NCBI GenBank assembly: GCA_028532985.1 | Contig: JANCIK010000008.1 | Span: forward strand, 620,001 to 684,000 | Origin: Stropharia rugosoannulata | Taxonomy: Eukaryota; Basidiomycota; Agaricomycetes; Agaricales; Strophariaceae | Reading direction: 5' to 3' | DNA length: 64,000 bases | Shown here: one piece after another, positions 22,147-35,142 of the stretch | Layout: the number at the start of each line of letters is the position of its first letter | How positions within the stretch are numbered: position 1 is the first letter of the stretch | Made by a program: the position numbers and the translations under genes | Notes under the pieces: model-generated | Databases searched by the model: none | Seen by the model: only the letters and a program-made list of their open reading frames with translations | What the model was told of the DNA's origin: nothing

Positions 22147-25100
22147 TCATCTCGTAGGCGAGTTAGGATACGAAAGCATAGTCTGGTCGGCTTCGACAAA
22201 CACGCTATCACCTTCGAGCGCAAAACTCTCTTCAAACTCTTCCAGAAGGTCCTTTGTCTCATCCACAATAGCCCTGAGCGCTTGAGAAGTGGTCCATGTC
22301 TCCAGACCCGCCTCCTCGTCTTTTCCTCTCGAGAGGAGCGTACCCGGAATCGGAAGCAGCAGCTCGTAGCCCATGTACACCTGCACACCACGTATGCGCC
22401 GGTATGTCTCGTGTATGAGCTTCAACGACCGGATCTTCGTCGCTTTCGCCACATTCACATCACCATCGCCCTCTGAGCCCGCCCCGCTGGACATCGACTT
22501 GCTCGCCTTGAGTCCCCCAATCATGGGAGAGATGTTAGGAGACAGCCCAGAAGGCGACACAGGCCCAAGGTGGACAATCTTGGGTATTCCGGCTGGGCGA
22601 TCATAAGGCGTGACAGGAGAGACCTGATAGCCTGGGCGCCTAGATGAAAGATCTAACTTGGGGATGTCAAGGAAAGACGGAGAAGGCATCAGACTGGACG
22701 AGGGTGTTAACCGGGGCGACGATTCTGGGGAGGGTCCAAGGAATCCTGAATTGCGTTGACGTGTTTTCGAGAAGAGCGAAGTCGAGACACGACGACTGCT
22801 GGCGGAGTGAGGGACAGGACTGGACCCGCCTTTGCTCCACGCTTGGTGCAGCAGAGCTTGATCTAGTGATACTACTTTCTCCATCGTCAACACCTTCAGT
22901 AGCATCCTGAGTGGGCTACGGTAGGCGCACGCGAACTCCAGAACAGACCACAGAGAGTAATCAATGATCCGCGGCCGGTGAAGTGTTAACGGTCTCATTG
23001 AATGAGATAAGGAAGAGCTGGGACGACTGAGATCCGATGACGTCGACACAAACAAAGAATTTGTCGAGTTAGACAGGTCAAACTGGCTGCTGCTCCGGGG
23101 AGATGCAGTTGGCGTCGTTGCCGCTGAGCTAGGATCAGTCCTGAGAGCGAAATCTGCGCTGCCTTCGGATAGCATGCTTTTGAAAAAGTCGGCTAAACGC
23201 TCCCAGATTGCTAGTTGTGGTACAAACGTGATATCCAATGGCCCTCGAATGATAATCACCTTGATCACCTGCAAGGCAGTCATCAAGGTAGGTAGATGAG
23301 AACGCCAAAACCCATCTTGTCGCTCTCTCCCACTAGACTTCAACCGAGTGAATGAGCTAGCAATCCCACGTAGTTGTCGAGTACCGTCAGCGTCTTTTCT
23401 GCCATTCTGACAAGCCGTCATCGCAAAGAAAAGGATTCGGACCCACGCCTCCGACAGAACAAGACGATGGTAGTCATTCATTAATCCATTCGCAATGACC
23501 TGATTCTCTGTCTTCATAGTGAGAGTGAGTGGGAGGAAGATAGCCGATAGATTTTGATACGTCGGAGGCAGCTTTTCCAATTGAGATATGATGTCGATAT
23601 CTCTATTTCTACCCTTTAAAAAAATGCTTTCGGAAAGAAGGGATATAAGAACAGGCCGATAGGACATGTTCATGAGAGCATTTTCTTTAGATGCAGTTTC
23701 ACATGCTTGCAAGCCAGCCGCACAGACGTCCTCGACCACAACCCGACAGAAATGGGAATCCGAGGAGTAAGTTGGTATTTCTGTGAATTTTAGTATGGTC
23801 TTGTACACACCAGTAAGATCGAGACACGACAGCACGGGCAAGCGCAGAAGCGGCGTGAGCTCTTGCAAAAATGCCACAATGGCCTTGGGGCTAGCGTGAT
23901 CCGGGCGATTAAGCAGCATTTTCAAGAAATCGTCAAGGAATTGTGCCAGGAAAGTGATATCGGTATCTCCCCAGTCCTTCACAAGGCTTCTGACGACGTC
24001 AAATGCATATCGAACCATAGCCAGAGTCACCTGTCCACCAGAGGAGCCAAATGAGTTTATAAGCCGCAAATAGTCGATCCGCAGCGTTTTTGAGTCACTC
24101 ATATTTTTCCCTTTCTCTTGTAGACCTCCTGTAGAATTTAACAAAGCACCCTCGTCGTCCCGCCCTGCCGGTTTAATATTCTCTGAGGCCTTTGGCTTAG
24201 AATAGGCCTTATTCAATATTTGTCCTAGAGCATCAATACCATCTGAGAGAACCGTCTTTGTTTTCGACGAGGTGTTGTATAGATGGGGAGTGAGTAGCAG
24301 GAGAAGTCGAAGGAAATGTTGCGCCCGGGCAATGGAAAGATCATGGGCGATGATTGTCAAGAAAAGCTTGACGAAGTCGGGCATATCCAGTTTATGGCTT
24401 TCATATTGCTCCGGAAGTTGGAGAGACATGTGTCGACCGCTGTCTGATTCAGTGCGCTTGATAGCAGCTAGGAATGCTTGGGGCTTTTCATCTGCAGTAT
24501 GCAAGATAAGAGCTTCGCGCTCCTCAAATCTATTTGCGTTAAAAATTCCACCAACATTCACCGCGGATTCAGACACGCCTCTCCTGAGAGAAGAGAAAAG
24601 GTCATAGACGGCTTTTGAGAACCAGGAAGAGTCGATCTGGGGAAGCATACATATTTGACCTGTAATATTGATCGCTTGATAGAGAAAAGAGTCCTTGTGT
24701 AATGCGTAGAACTTCTTCAAACTATACTCGATTGCACTGCGAATGCCCGGGTGAGAAGGGTTTTCGCTGTAAACCTTCACGAGAGCGGGCAGGAAAAGCG
24801 TATATCCCCCTCCAGCAGTGAACAACCGCCTAAATCGGGTAGTTGCCACCATTAGTGCTTTTATAAACGCATCAGTTCCGTGAAGTTTATGACGAAAAAA
24901 GAACCAACCGATTAGGGCATGACTAATAATGTTGATATCGTCCCCGTGAACCAAAAGGGCGCGATTTAAACCGTCAACCAGTGTAGCAAGCTCATTACGA
25001 TCGCTCAGATGTCTAGGCATAGAGCGGAAAATCTGAGCGACGAGCATAGTGGAGCTCCGAGCGACCATCAGGGACAGCAACTCCACTTCTCCATTTCGTA

Positions 25101-28100
25101 TGGAAGGCCGTGTGTCGGGGATAAATTTTCGGGGCATGAAGTCCTGCAATTCAAGAGTCTTGCAAAACCCTTCTTCGTCGAGAGATGGTAGGGTCAGGGT
25201 AGTCATGTTCTTTCGCACAATCTGCACGTCCTGAGGGTTTCGTTTGAGCATCGTGAGGAAAAAAATATTTTGCGCTACGCGAATCATGGTGATAGACACC
25301 AGGCGAGAAGATACAGGCTCGAACGGATTTTCGGACGAGCCCAGACTGCGCGGAAACATCGAACCTTTAGGTGCCGTCGAAGAAAACCAAAGAGATCCCG
25401 TAGGAACGATGAAATGGTCGATTTTTGCTCTGCGTATTTCCCGCATCGACATGCCGCTGACTTGGGTGGCTATATTGACCATGATGGGGAGTATCTGTCC
25501 AAAGTCATCAAGAGCATCGGGAGCCTTTTCTTCTCTTGCTAGAAGTTTCAGGAATCCGGCCAAGTTATTGAAGATGATGTGCGTGACGGCAGGTGGTAAC
25601 ATCCTCCGTACATGTAGCAAAGCAGTGAAAGTCGACATGGCCAGTTTAACATCCCGGGCTTCCCCAGCAAGAAGTTCTAGGATAGGCCGCGTCAGGAGAG
25701 CAGGGTCGTTCCTCATCAAATCGAGGATGGTAATCCGAGCGGCTGAGGCTACGGCAAAGTCTGGATCTGAGACGAGCGTACAAAGCCGAAGGAAGATAAG
25801 CGTCAAGGCGGGAACAAACACTGCTCTTCGCTTGATACCATGAGAAGGGCCCCCCGAGCTGCTATTCCGACGAAGAAGCACTCCTAAGTCACCATCAGTC
25901 TGCGATAACTGCCCGTGATCCCGCTCTTCCCGCTGCTTCCTAGGGGACGGATGGGGACTAGGAAGGGGCGATGTTGTGCCAATATCCGTCGTCCCGACCT
26001 CCTGACGATCCCACTGTTGGATTGGTAAGATGGAGAAAGGCGTCCGGATAATCTCATGGCGGGGATCTATACTCTCTCTATCGTCTTCCGCGAAACCGAG
26101 TTCAGCCAGGCGACGTTTCAATTCTGGAGGTACGTCGTCTTTGTTTCTCGTCTCTTTCTGGTCATCGGTCAGGATGAAAAGGCTGCTTCCTATGTCCGTC
26201 GCAATGAAGGGGAGAGGAGGTCGAGCTAGCTTGAAAGGTCGGTGATTACGGTCAGAGATGAATTGCTGGTTCATTAGTTGAAATCTCCAGTTAATCAGGA
26301 TACTAATCTTCCGAACAGCCTCCAAACGGGTCACATCGTCCGAACTTTGCGTAACTTTAGACATTAGAGTAGGGAGAAGAAATAAGCATTCACCTTTGCA
26401 TATCCAACTCGATCATTGGTCGCACTTCCATAGGAGCTTTCTCTGTACATTGCATTAGCATGAAGCAGGCCTATAACCAGGTATGTAAGCGAACCCTTTA
26501 TACAAAGGAAATTGTGACTCTACCCACCGATGCGGTCAAAGATGAGTCAATATTGTCGAGTAAGCAATTCTGCCATAGTAATGGGGCGAGTTTCACAGAA
26601 TCCTCGGACGAGATCAAACTGGACATGGCAACGAAGAGCTTCAATGACTTCGAGATGTATCCCTTCGAGAGCGAGTCGATCAGCTTCCTATGCTTCACGA
26701 AAATTGCTGCCAGGTCAAGCTTGCCCGTTTCCTCAGCGGAGACCACAGGAGTCGGCGACCTGTAGACGCCAGGGGATAGTATTGATGTATGTCTCTATAT
26801 GCAGGAAGTTTACTTCAATACATGTACAGGCGTATTGACACCGTCTCACCTTTTGCTTATCTTGTATGGCAGCTTGTGCAGCAAGATATAGGCCTTGAAT
26901 GCGTTCGACACCCTTACTAACATCTTCTTCGAGATCTTCGTTATAATCGGCACCACAGTATGTATGAAACCATTGAAGAGTACGTGAGAGCCAGGGTGCT
27001 CTATTGGTTGGTTAGAAAATGACTACTTGACCAGTTAGGGCACTCACGGCTTCAGTGACCGAGTTAGAAGTCTAAGTTCACGGAACAAGATATAAAGCAA
27101 CATGCGAAGCGAAGGCGGTATTTGTTGGTTTCTTTCCTGCGTCCGCTCATCAGTATTATATCTGAATTGAGGACGTAGCAGTGAATACCTGGAACTCGAT
27201 CATAGACCAAACGCGAGCTTCTAATGACATTGCGAAACGAACGCTATCGTTAAAGCTACCTTCCCCATGCGTGTGCGATTCTTTTCGATGCCTAAGAGTC
27301 TGCATTTGGCCTATCAACTCAACAAGTAAAACCAATTGTCCCAGGCGCGCCACGCCCCAGATGTCAGGCGAATCGTGGGATTTCAAGTCTTTCGCTGAAC
27401 CCAGAAGCGCAAAGCTGATCATATCCACGTCCCGTGTCCAGTAGTCTTCCACGTACGCCGAGTGGGCCTGTAACGTACAGAGGTGATTCATGACAACAAC
27501 TTCCTTATCAGAAGCGGCACATGCAAACAGAGGTTTGAAGAATATAGGCGCAATCGGGGGAGGGGAGCGTGAAAAAGCCGTCAGAAATTCAGATACTGCT
27601 GGGGAGGGATACGGGGGAGGGTGCTCTATAAGTTGCTGAAAGGAAGTGTTATGTTGGCGTAAAACACGGATACTACCCACTTACATCATTTAAAGGGACG
27701 GAAATATTCGTGAAGATGGGTTTTCTTATGTTATCCGGGAGATGCGTGAGCAATACGAATAAAACAGGGATGCAATGTATCCAGTCTTGCGAGATCTGAT
27801 GGAAATATGTATTAAAATCAAACAGTACACTAAAATATGTACTCACGATGTGCGTGAACGCCTGCTCCAGCGCTGCTTTCCAAGGTCCCTGGTTATTTGG
27901 TTCGTACCAACGACATATCGTTGAAATGGACCATTTAACTGCTGACTCGATTTCGTTACCAGACGAGAAGCTAGACGAGACGATCCCAAAGACATCAACT
28001 CCAGATCTTGACGACCTTTGGGGATCATCAATATCAGTATTCAGACAGCCGAGTCGAAGAACAATTGAAGCCACTAGCTTCCGTGTTTCATCGACGGCTG

Positions 28101-30008
28101 TCTGCTTCATCTCCGTATCTTTGTCTAGGAGTTCTGCTTCAGGTATGGCCCTGCTCTCCAGAATATGGACAATCTCGGAAGGAATGGCTACGTTCCTGAT
28201 TGACTGGCTAAAGTCATTCATAGATGAGCCCGTGGAGGAAGTCGATGGTAAGCGAGATATCTGGTCAGGCGTCGTTCCAGAGTTTGCATACGCTATGAAA
28301 GGTTTCAAGACAGAGAATGATGAACGGCAAAAGCTGTTTATCTTTCTGCAAGAAATAGCGGCTTGTAATGTTGACCATGTATCAGGAGACAAGATGGGCC
28401 AATAACGCTGATCGAGCGGTAAAAAATAAGCATATAAATAGGCAACGACGTTGATGCACATACTTCAACGGCATTGCATAGAAGCCACTCCCCCGTACCC
28501 GGGGCGTTTTCGATGGTCATGACAAGTGATTCAGAGAATAAAGCATGACGAACTCTTGCAACGTTTCGCCTGTCTATAACGCTAAATAAGACAGCGTAAG
28601 TCTCTTCGATCTTATCATCTTCAACTTCCCCAAGGGATGCGGACAAAAATTGTGGGATAAGATCCTGCAAGAGGTTGATGTCTGGATGGGGTGGGTGCTT
28701 AAAATTCGCGGAAGAAAAGGAGTAACCTATCGACGTCTTGAAAATTGGCGACTGCATATACGGATTGGTGCTAGACGCCGGTATTCCTGTGGAGCGATAG
28801 AGTGCAGCCAGTAAAAGAAGTAGATTGCAAGAGATTGAATGGAAACCAGCTGGACTAAGCAAAATTTTGCTTGTAGCTGGTACCAGGAGACGCCAGAGAG
28901 ACCCTAAGATACGCGTCCTTGTATCGCTTCCCTGGAGGCTAGCAGTAGCCCTTGTGCACCAAACTACTCGCCCAACAGTGGCCGCTTCATCTACAGGGGC
29001 CCATCTATTTGCCAATAGCTCGAATGTTTCCACCGAAGTCATTTGCTCTTCTTCGGGGCGCATATATTTGCCTGGTGTCAAGAATGGACATAGCAGTGTC
29101 GACAGAACGTGTGATTCGAACGGCAAGTTGATAATATTCGAAGCAGGAGATTCGGTAGCATGCTGCAGCAAGATCTGGTAAAGAAAGCGAAGCGATGGTA
29201 GCTGCGAACCTGGGGCGTTCGCAGGCGGTAGTGAGGTCGCTGAAACCGATTGTGGACGGCGCAGATAGTCACTCATTTTGCCAGATGCAATAAGGGAGGA
29301 TCCCATCGTACCGCCGCTGGACCCGTTAGTAGAACCATCTCTCGACGGCTTGACGTACTCTGGATACCGCGCCATACTACATGCCCTCTGGACCTCCTCC
29401 CCCAATTTCTTCGTGTCATGCATCACGTCCTTCGCTTGCTCTACTACATGCTCTACTACATGCCTGAACCCAAGCTTCGCGAGCCTGGAGGGTTTTGGCG
29501 TATGTGAGCGAGCCGGGAGATTGCTGATTATCGAAGACTGGGCCGATGGTGGTCGTTGTGGGGGGGTCGCAGGTCGACTTGAATTTGGAATTACGTGCTG
29601 TCGCAAGCTCTCCCACCTCGCTCTACCAGGAGACGGAGTTGATTGTGTCGATTCCATTGGAAGTGCCCGTAATGGAACAGCAGTTATAGCTATTGGTCGA
29701 ACAGGCTCCAACCGCGAACGACTAGACGTAGCCCCTCGACCCTGGGTGGACTCCAGCTCGGCGAAAGGCGCTGTACGTGGCGAGGGCTCCGTAACGCTTC
29801 TAACAGCCATTGGAGCATATATCGTTTGTTCATGTTCGTCATCGACTTCTTGTACATCCGATAAATCGAACGGATTCACTGGCGCCCCCAGTGGCGGCAA
29901 CTCGTGGTCGGACGAAGAATTTCGCGTCGAGCTTGACTTGAGAGATTCCAGAGAGAAAAGTCGCCTGGGCTTTGGCCTTCGTACATCTGGGTCACCTTTG
30001 GGTGGCAT
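22147..30008 (-). CDS. Very large alpha-solenoid protein, tentative UNC80-like
   Basis: One multi-exon gene runs from the ATG at 30008 (MPPKGDPDVRRPKPRRLF) to the stop at 22147. Exon 1 ends near 28464 (CNAVE) and joins RYWPILSPDTW at about 28407. Further exons near 28.4-27.7, 27.65-27.17, 27.1-26.85 and 26.75-26.5 kb lead into a 4.2-kb last exon beginning near 26.36 kb. The product is over 2000 residues, with a disordered Ser/Pro N-terminus and C-terminus around a long run of amphipathic helices of HEAT/ARM type. Segments such as LPPAVTHIIFNNLAGFLKLL and MSMREIRRAKIDHFIVPTGS recall the central region of UNC80-family proteins, which in animals scaffold the NALCN leak channel; the fungal channel counterpart would be Cch1. 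I recalled this assignment and could not test it. The solenoid architecture is better supported than the name. Confidence 0.6.
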
Positions 30009-30410
30009 TGGCTGCGCATTGATACAGCCGGTGATCGTGAAGAATTGGGAGGACAGTTTATTTCAAGAGCATCACCTGATATTCTCACGAGATGTATGTA
30101 ATTGAAGGATTTGTGAGGGATGCCAAACACACTCACTTTTTGAATTGTGACAATGCTCCCTCCCACTCCTATAGGAATGAGTTCATACCGTAAATGCAGT
30201 AGAACTCGAAAGAAGAAAAAGTTGAAAAAGAAAGTAGATCCGTGCACGTTTTCAGATTTTTCAACGTCGCTGTCCCTTGGTTGTCCTTAAAGTAGTATCA
30301 CTCAAGTATCACTAGTTTTTGTCTTCCGAAGAAACCGTACCAAGCTAAAGATGACTCTATACAGGCAACAACTACAGAAGCGCAACAAGAATAAGTCAGG
30401 ACTCAGAAAG

Positions 30411-31724
30411 TTACAGACTCTTGAGCCAAGCGTTTATAGCTTTAAGAGTGTCAGTCCTCTCTGGCTCATGCCAAGTAAAAATAAGGTAATCGTGAACGGC
30501 ATCTGGCGCCTCGTAATAGCACACTTTGTCACCCAAGTCCTTAACCATACGTTCTTTGAGGGTGACTATGGATTCATAAAGGACTTCTGCACCTCCAGAA
30601 ACAATGAACGTGGGCGGAAACTTGTTGAAGTCGACGACGAGGGCCGGATCGCGCGATGCGGGCGAAACATATGCATTCGTCTCCAATAGTTCACGACCGT
30701 GAGGTCCACTGAAAGCGGCCTTTGCGTATGGTGCATCGCCTCCTGGCTGTCCAATGTAATCTGTAGAGAGGAACCTTTTTGCCGAACCGCCTGATAAGGA
30801 TTCGGTTGTGCTTCCAAGGTCGATCCAAGGTGACAGTAGTATAAGACCGCCTGGGGGTCCGGGTAGGTTGGCTTCGCCTTGATACTCAGTGAGATAGCGC
30901 GTAAGTGCGTGCGCTAGATTACCGCCTGCTGAATCGCCGGATAGGATTATATTTTCCGGAGAAAACCCCAGCACGGTAGTAAGATATCTATACCCCGCCA
31001 GTGCATCCAAAAGCTGGGTGGGGAACGGGTGAGCGACGTCGAAGGGCAGAGTGGATGTCAGCCGATATTCCACAGACAAGACGCGCTTAATGTCTTCAAC
31101 TTCCTTTGCGTATCCTTTGGCAATCTGTGCAGTGAGGTCCTTGGGATGCGCAGAGAGTCGAATATATCCGCCGCCGTGAAATTGCAGAATAACCTTCTCT
31201 CCAGGACCAGCTGGCGCCCCCGGCTTAATGTCAAGGCCTTGTTTGCACGTCCAGTAGCCCGGTATACGCACAGAGTTCACATTCGCTACCTTGGCCCATC
31301 GCTCCAGTTCTCCCGTAACAAGGTCTTCAGCGGGTTCAATCCAGACACCACCGGTCTCCACTCCCCCAATGATAGCGGTGTGATCCGGAGAACGTATGGG
31401 AGAACCTGCTCTATGCCTGGTGAGATTCGTTTGCCAGCTCTATGCAACACTGGAACATACTGTGCAGACATGTGGATTACCTGTCGTACAATATTAACCA
31501 TGACCGTACGCCTCAAAGTCCATGTTTTCCGTGGCCTTGCTGCTCTGCCATTATCATTGCAAACAAGCCAATCAGTCTCTACCTCCTGAAGTACTAATCC
31601 AAGACGTGGCACACCTGGGGATGTTAATTAGGACCCAAATCGGAATCTTGATGAAGAGTAAAGCCAAGAACTGAGATATCAAATACAAGGACCTAATAGG
31701 CTGCCTTCTATACGCATACGACAT
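30411..31724 (-). CDS. Alpha/beta hydrolase (HSL/esterase family), paralogue 1
   Basis: Exons 31724-31615, 31535-31461 and 31410-30411 join to 394 residues. An N-terminal hydrophobic helix (SLYLISQFLALLFIKIPIWV) suggests a membrane-tethered enzyme. The catalytic domain has the oxyanion motif HGGGY, the nucleophile elbow GDSAGG and a late His in APDAVHDYLIF; the acid lies before it. These are hallmarks of the alpha/beta-hydrolase-3 (hormone-sensitive-lipase-like) family, which includes fungal steryl-acetate hydrolases and many carboxylesterases. The substrate is not predictable. The gene is a close relative of 59296-60625, sharing intron positions and the C-terminal HDYLIFTWHEPERTDT block. Confidence 0.88.
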
Positions 31725-32322
31725 GTTCAAGATGGTGGACGAACCAGAGCGACGAGTGTTGGGCGAGTGACTTTGTCGCCCCCTATTTATTCATCTCCAG
31801 GTGACGTGTGAGCCTAGCTTTAAAGAGGAAGGTGCATTATGGATATCTTCTTTCTTCATTCATGTTCGGTAGTGAAGAATCATATGATAGCGCTTGTCAA
31901 CGCCTTGAGAGTTTGGTACAACGAGGCGATTGATTGTTTGACACGGCGGGTGCAATTCTAAAAATAACCCGGTCAGCAAGTTCTCCCTGAGACGCATAAT
32001 TTAGTATCAAAAGGCGAGGGTCCCGGGGAGTATGACAGAATGTGTCTAAGTTGGTCGTTGCGACTGCAGCGTGCGCTCAGTGTGAGCCCTCCAGCACCCC
32101 AACGTTTTCCATTTGGTATAGCGATGCCATATATTATGAGTGTGGGCAGTCGTCTTAATGCGAGGCGTTTTGGACTTTTCAGAAAAACAATACCACAACA
32201 TGACCGCGTGCACTTGTACGATCTGCATGCTCAAGACAGCTATTGCGCAAAGGACGAAGTTTATTGATAGAAACAAACTGCAGCTTGTTTCTGATGTCAA
32301 ATAGGATGTAGTCTATTTCCAC
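31725..32322. other. Intergenic region
   Basis: Promoter of hydrolase 1 and the 3' flank of the OYE gene. No other feature recognised. Confidence 0.4.
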
Positions 32323-33870
32323 TTAGTAGGTGCTGTAATCAGCCGTGGGGTAATCAGTGTACCCAGTCGCCCAATCAGTGGTGGACTTGTTAGTCTGGAA
32401 GTGCTGATAATCTGGGGCATTGTCAAGAGGCTTTCCGTGCAAAGTACGCTTGACAAGGTCGGGGTGGCTGATGAACGGAATGCCAATAAAGATCCCGTCG
32501 ATTTTGCCAGATGCGACCAGCTTTTCGCCCTCCTCAGGTAGAACATCTGCGTTTAAGAACAGCTTGGCATTCTTGACGTATGGCCTGTAAGATTCGAGCA
32601 CGTCATGCAGTGTGCTACGTGACACGCCTGATCTCTTTATAAGCCATATATTATATGTAAAAAATATCTTTTGCATACCGTCGTACGAGACATCGAACTT
32701 CGCTGAGAACCGCACGAGTTCAAAGAGCGAGACTCCCAGCTTCTCTGCCTCTGTGATCAGATACGAATATGTAGCTAGTGTGTCGTCAAGCGGCATTCTG
32801 TTTACAGATAGAGAGCGTTAGTCTAGCACCATTCGGAATTCACATAGCGGAAAGGCTAGCACAAACCCCATGTCATTATACCCGCCTACTGGACTAAGCT
32901 TGAGGGAGACGTCGGTGCCGAAAATCTCCACCATGTCTTTCACAATCTCGAGAACAAGTCGGCAGCGATTCTCGTGGCTTCCACCCCACTCATCGGTCCT
33001 CTTGTTTGAGGATGAATCAATGAATTGGCTGATTAGATAGCCATTGGCAGAATGTACTGCAGAGTTTTTGTTCATGGGCGCTCATTTTCCAAAATTAACA
33101 GCACCTACATTGAACGCCGTCAAAGCCTGCTTGCTTAGCATGGATCCCGGCCTTCTTAAACTGTTTAATGATATATCGCGGATCCTCGATTTCCGTAGGC
33201 TGGCGGAAGAGCAAAAATCAGCGATTTGCAAGCTTCGTTCACGTGAAAATATAGCTCACGGTAACGTATCCAGGCTCGCCGGGGATGTGACGGAACCTTC
33301 CTCCCCGTGCAGCAATAGCTGACGGTGCGTAGACAGGCTCTCCTGAGAGCTTGTGCTCAGGAGCGTCGGGGTGTGAAACACGGCCAGCTGAAGGAAAGGG
33401 TAAGTACTTTAGATAGAATTGTACAATCGATGTACGACGCCTTACTATGCCACAACTGCGGCGAAATCTCAGCATTAGTCGCGACATGAAACAGGAGCAT
33501 GGATAGCTCACCTGGGCGTAAATCTTCCCGCCGGCCTCGTGGACAGCATTAACGATCTTCTTCCATCCATCAACATGTTTTTCGTCCCAAAATCCAGGTG
33601 CTCTTGGCCATTCAGTTCTGAATATCACCATCAACTCACTCTCAATAACCGTTACTCTGAACTCGCTACTCACCCTTGGCGACTGACTAAGATAGCCTCT
33701 GTAATCATAATACCCGCATCGGCGCGTTGAACATAATATTCCCTCATCAGGTCGGTTGGGTATGTATCTTCAGAACGGTTGCGAGTGAGGGCAGACATGC
33801 CAATCCTGTTCTTCAGCAGGTTGCTACCCACTTGGATTGGTTCAAATAGGGCCTTTGGGATGCTTGTCAT
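32323..33870 (-). CDS. NADH:flavin oxidoreductase of the Old Yellow Enzyme family
   Basis: Multi-exon gene from the ATG at 33870 (ALFEPIQVGSNLLKNRI) to the TAA at 32323. The TIM-barrel FMN enzyme is recognisable throughout: NRIGMSALTRNRSEDTYPT, then QLWHTGRVSHPD joined over an intron, then VHSANGYLISQFIDSSSNKR with the His and Asn that bind the substrate carbonyl, then TDEWGGSHENRCRL, SLKLSPVGGYNDMG and IFIGIPFISHPDLV. OYEs reduce activated C=C bonds of enones or nitro-olefins with NAD(P)H. One ergot-pathway member (EasA) belongs here, but most fungal members are detoxification enzymes of unknown substrate. The C-terminal segment after the FMN-phosphate site is normal in length. No targeting signal was seen. 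Confidence 0.9.
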
Positions 33871-35142
33871 GATAATGTTGATTGAAGAGGCGAAGGACCA
33901 GAAGTGTTTGAGACGAGAGGTGAAGCTTTGGGGAATCTGATTGCCTGTTATCAAGATTTGAGGTAGCTTTATATCGAACGACGCGGCTATCGTTTAAATC
34001 TCCCGATGATAGATGTTGTTTTGTCATCAAAGTAGCAATTTTAACATCGACTCAATTTCTGAAGAAGGTTCTAATAAAGTGATATCGTAAACTCAGTTTA
34101 GTCTAGTATTCCCTGGGAAATGTGGTCCTTATTCAGCTTGTAAAACAGTCAAAGAATCAGAAAACAACATGATCAACAGATGGACTTGCAGAGAAAACCG
34201 CGAATCAGTGGAGCTTTGATACATAAGCATTCATAAGCACAGACCGTTTTTACAATAAAAAATTCTGCCGGCAAAAATTGAGCTCTGAGTCAACACTTTC
34301 AAATATACACAAAGAGGTGTTTCGGTTGGAGTGGGCACAACTTAAAATTAGTAATTAGCTCTGCACTGAGAATATGGCGGTATTTTTTGTGCCGGATCAT
34401 CAAGCTCAATACATATAGCATCTCATGACACGGATTTCAGAACATCAATTATGTGTACCTCTCACGCACCAGAGATGATCCATTTATACGTAGCCCCACG
34501 CGCGGCCGCATGAAACCGTGGCTTGGTCATCTGAATCGGCCTTCTGATAAGCAATGTAGGACTTAGTAAAGTTGTCTTTTAAGGATCAGCGCTCAGCTGT
34601 TTATCTAGTAAAATGACACATTTATGGGCTGGAGAGTAAATCACTAATAATGGGTTCGTCTCAGCTACTACTGTCTTTATAATTTTGTGCCGTAGTGATA
34701 AGCGCTGAAGCATAATGATATTATGATACTATATTGGTGTAATTGGGCTACGAAATGGGATGTCGCTTTGATAGCGCCGAGGTAAAAACCTTGGAGTGCG
34801 CGGGGTGCAGTGGTCTATGCGCTCATCCATTACTGTCAAAGGATTCATATTCCCAACGCAATCCCAACTACTCCTCCAATATGTTCAATATTCCTCTCAA
34901 GCAGATTCTCCTATCTTATCGAGCTCAAGACGAATCTTATCTCTTACCTAATTAGGACTGCTTTCAGTCGTTCGTCGGTAGCAAGTCGGTAGTAATGGTT
35001 CATTGTCTTCGCCACATCTACACGATCCATCGTATGTCTCCGCCAGAGACCGTCAAAATACGACACCCTAGAAGTTCAAGTCCCCGCTACTAAGTGGTCA
35101 TCGCTGGTCATCTCACTCACACTCAGTTCTGACTCAGTCGCC
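33871..35142. other. Divergent intergenic region between OYE (-) and SNX9-like (+)
   Basis: AT-rich 1.27 kb serving as promoter for both flanking genes. No coding frame or repeat recognised. Confidence 0.4.

Noticed and set aside
26364..26364. ATG at 26364 as the start of the large solenoid gene
   Set aside because: Upstream exons at 26.5-30.0 kb continue the same solenoid and carry a better N-terminus; this Met is probably internal.
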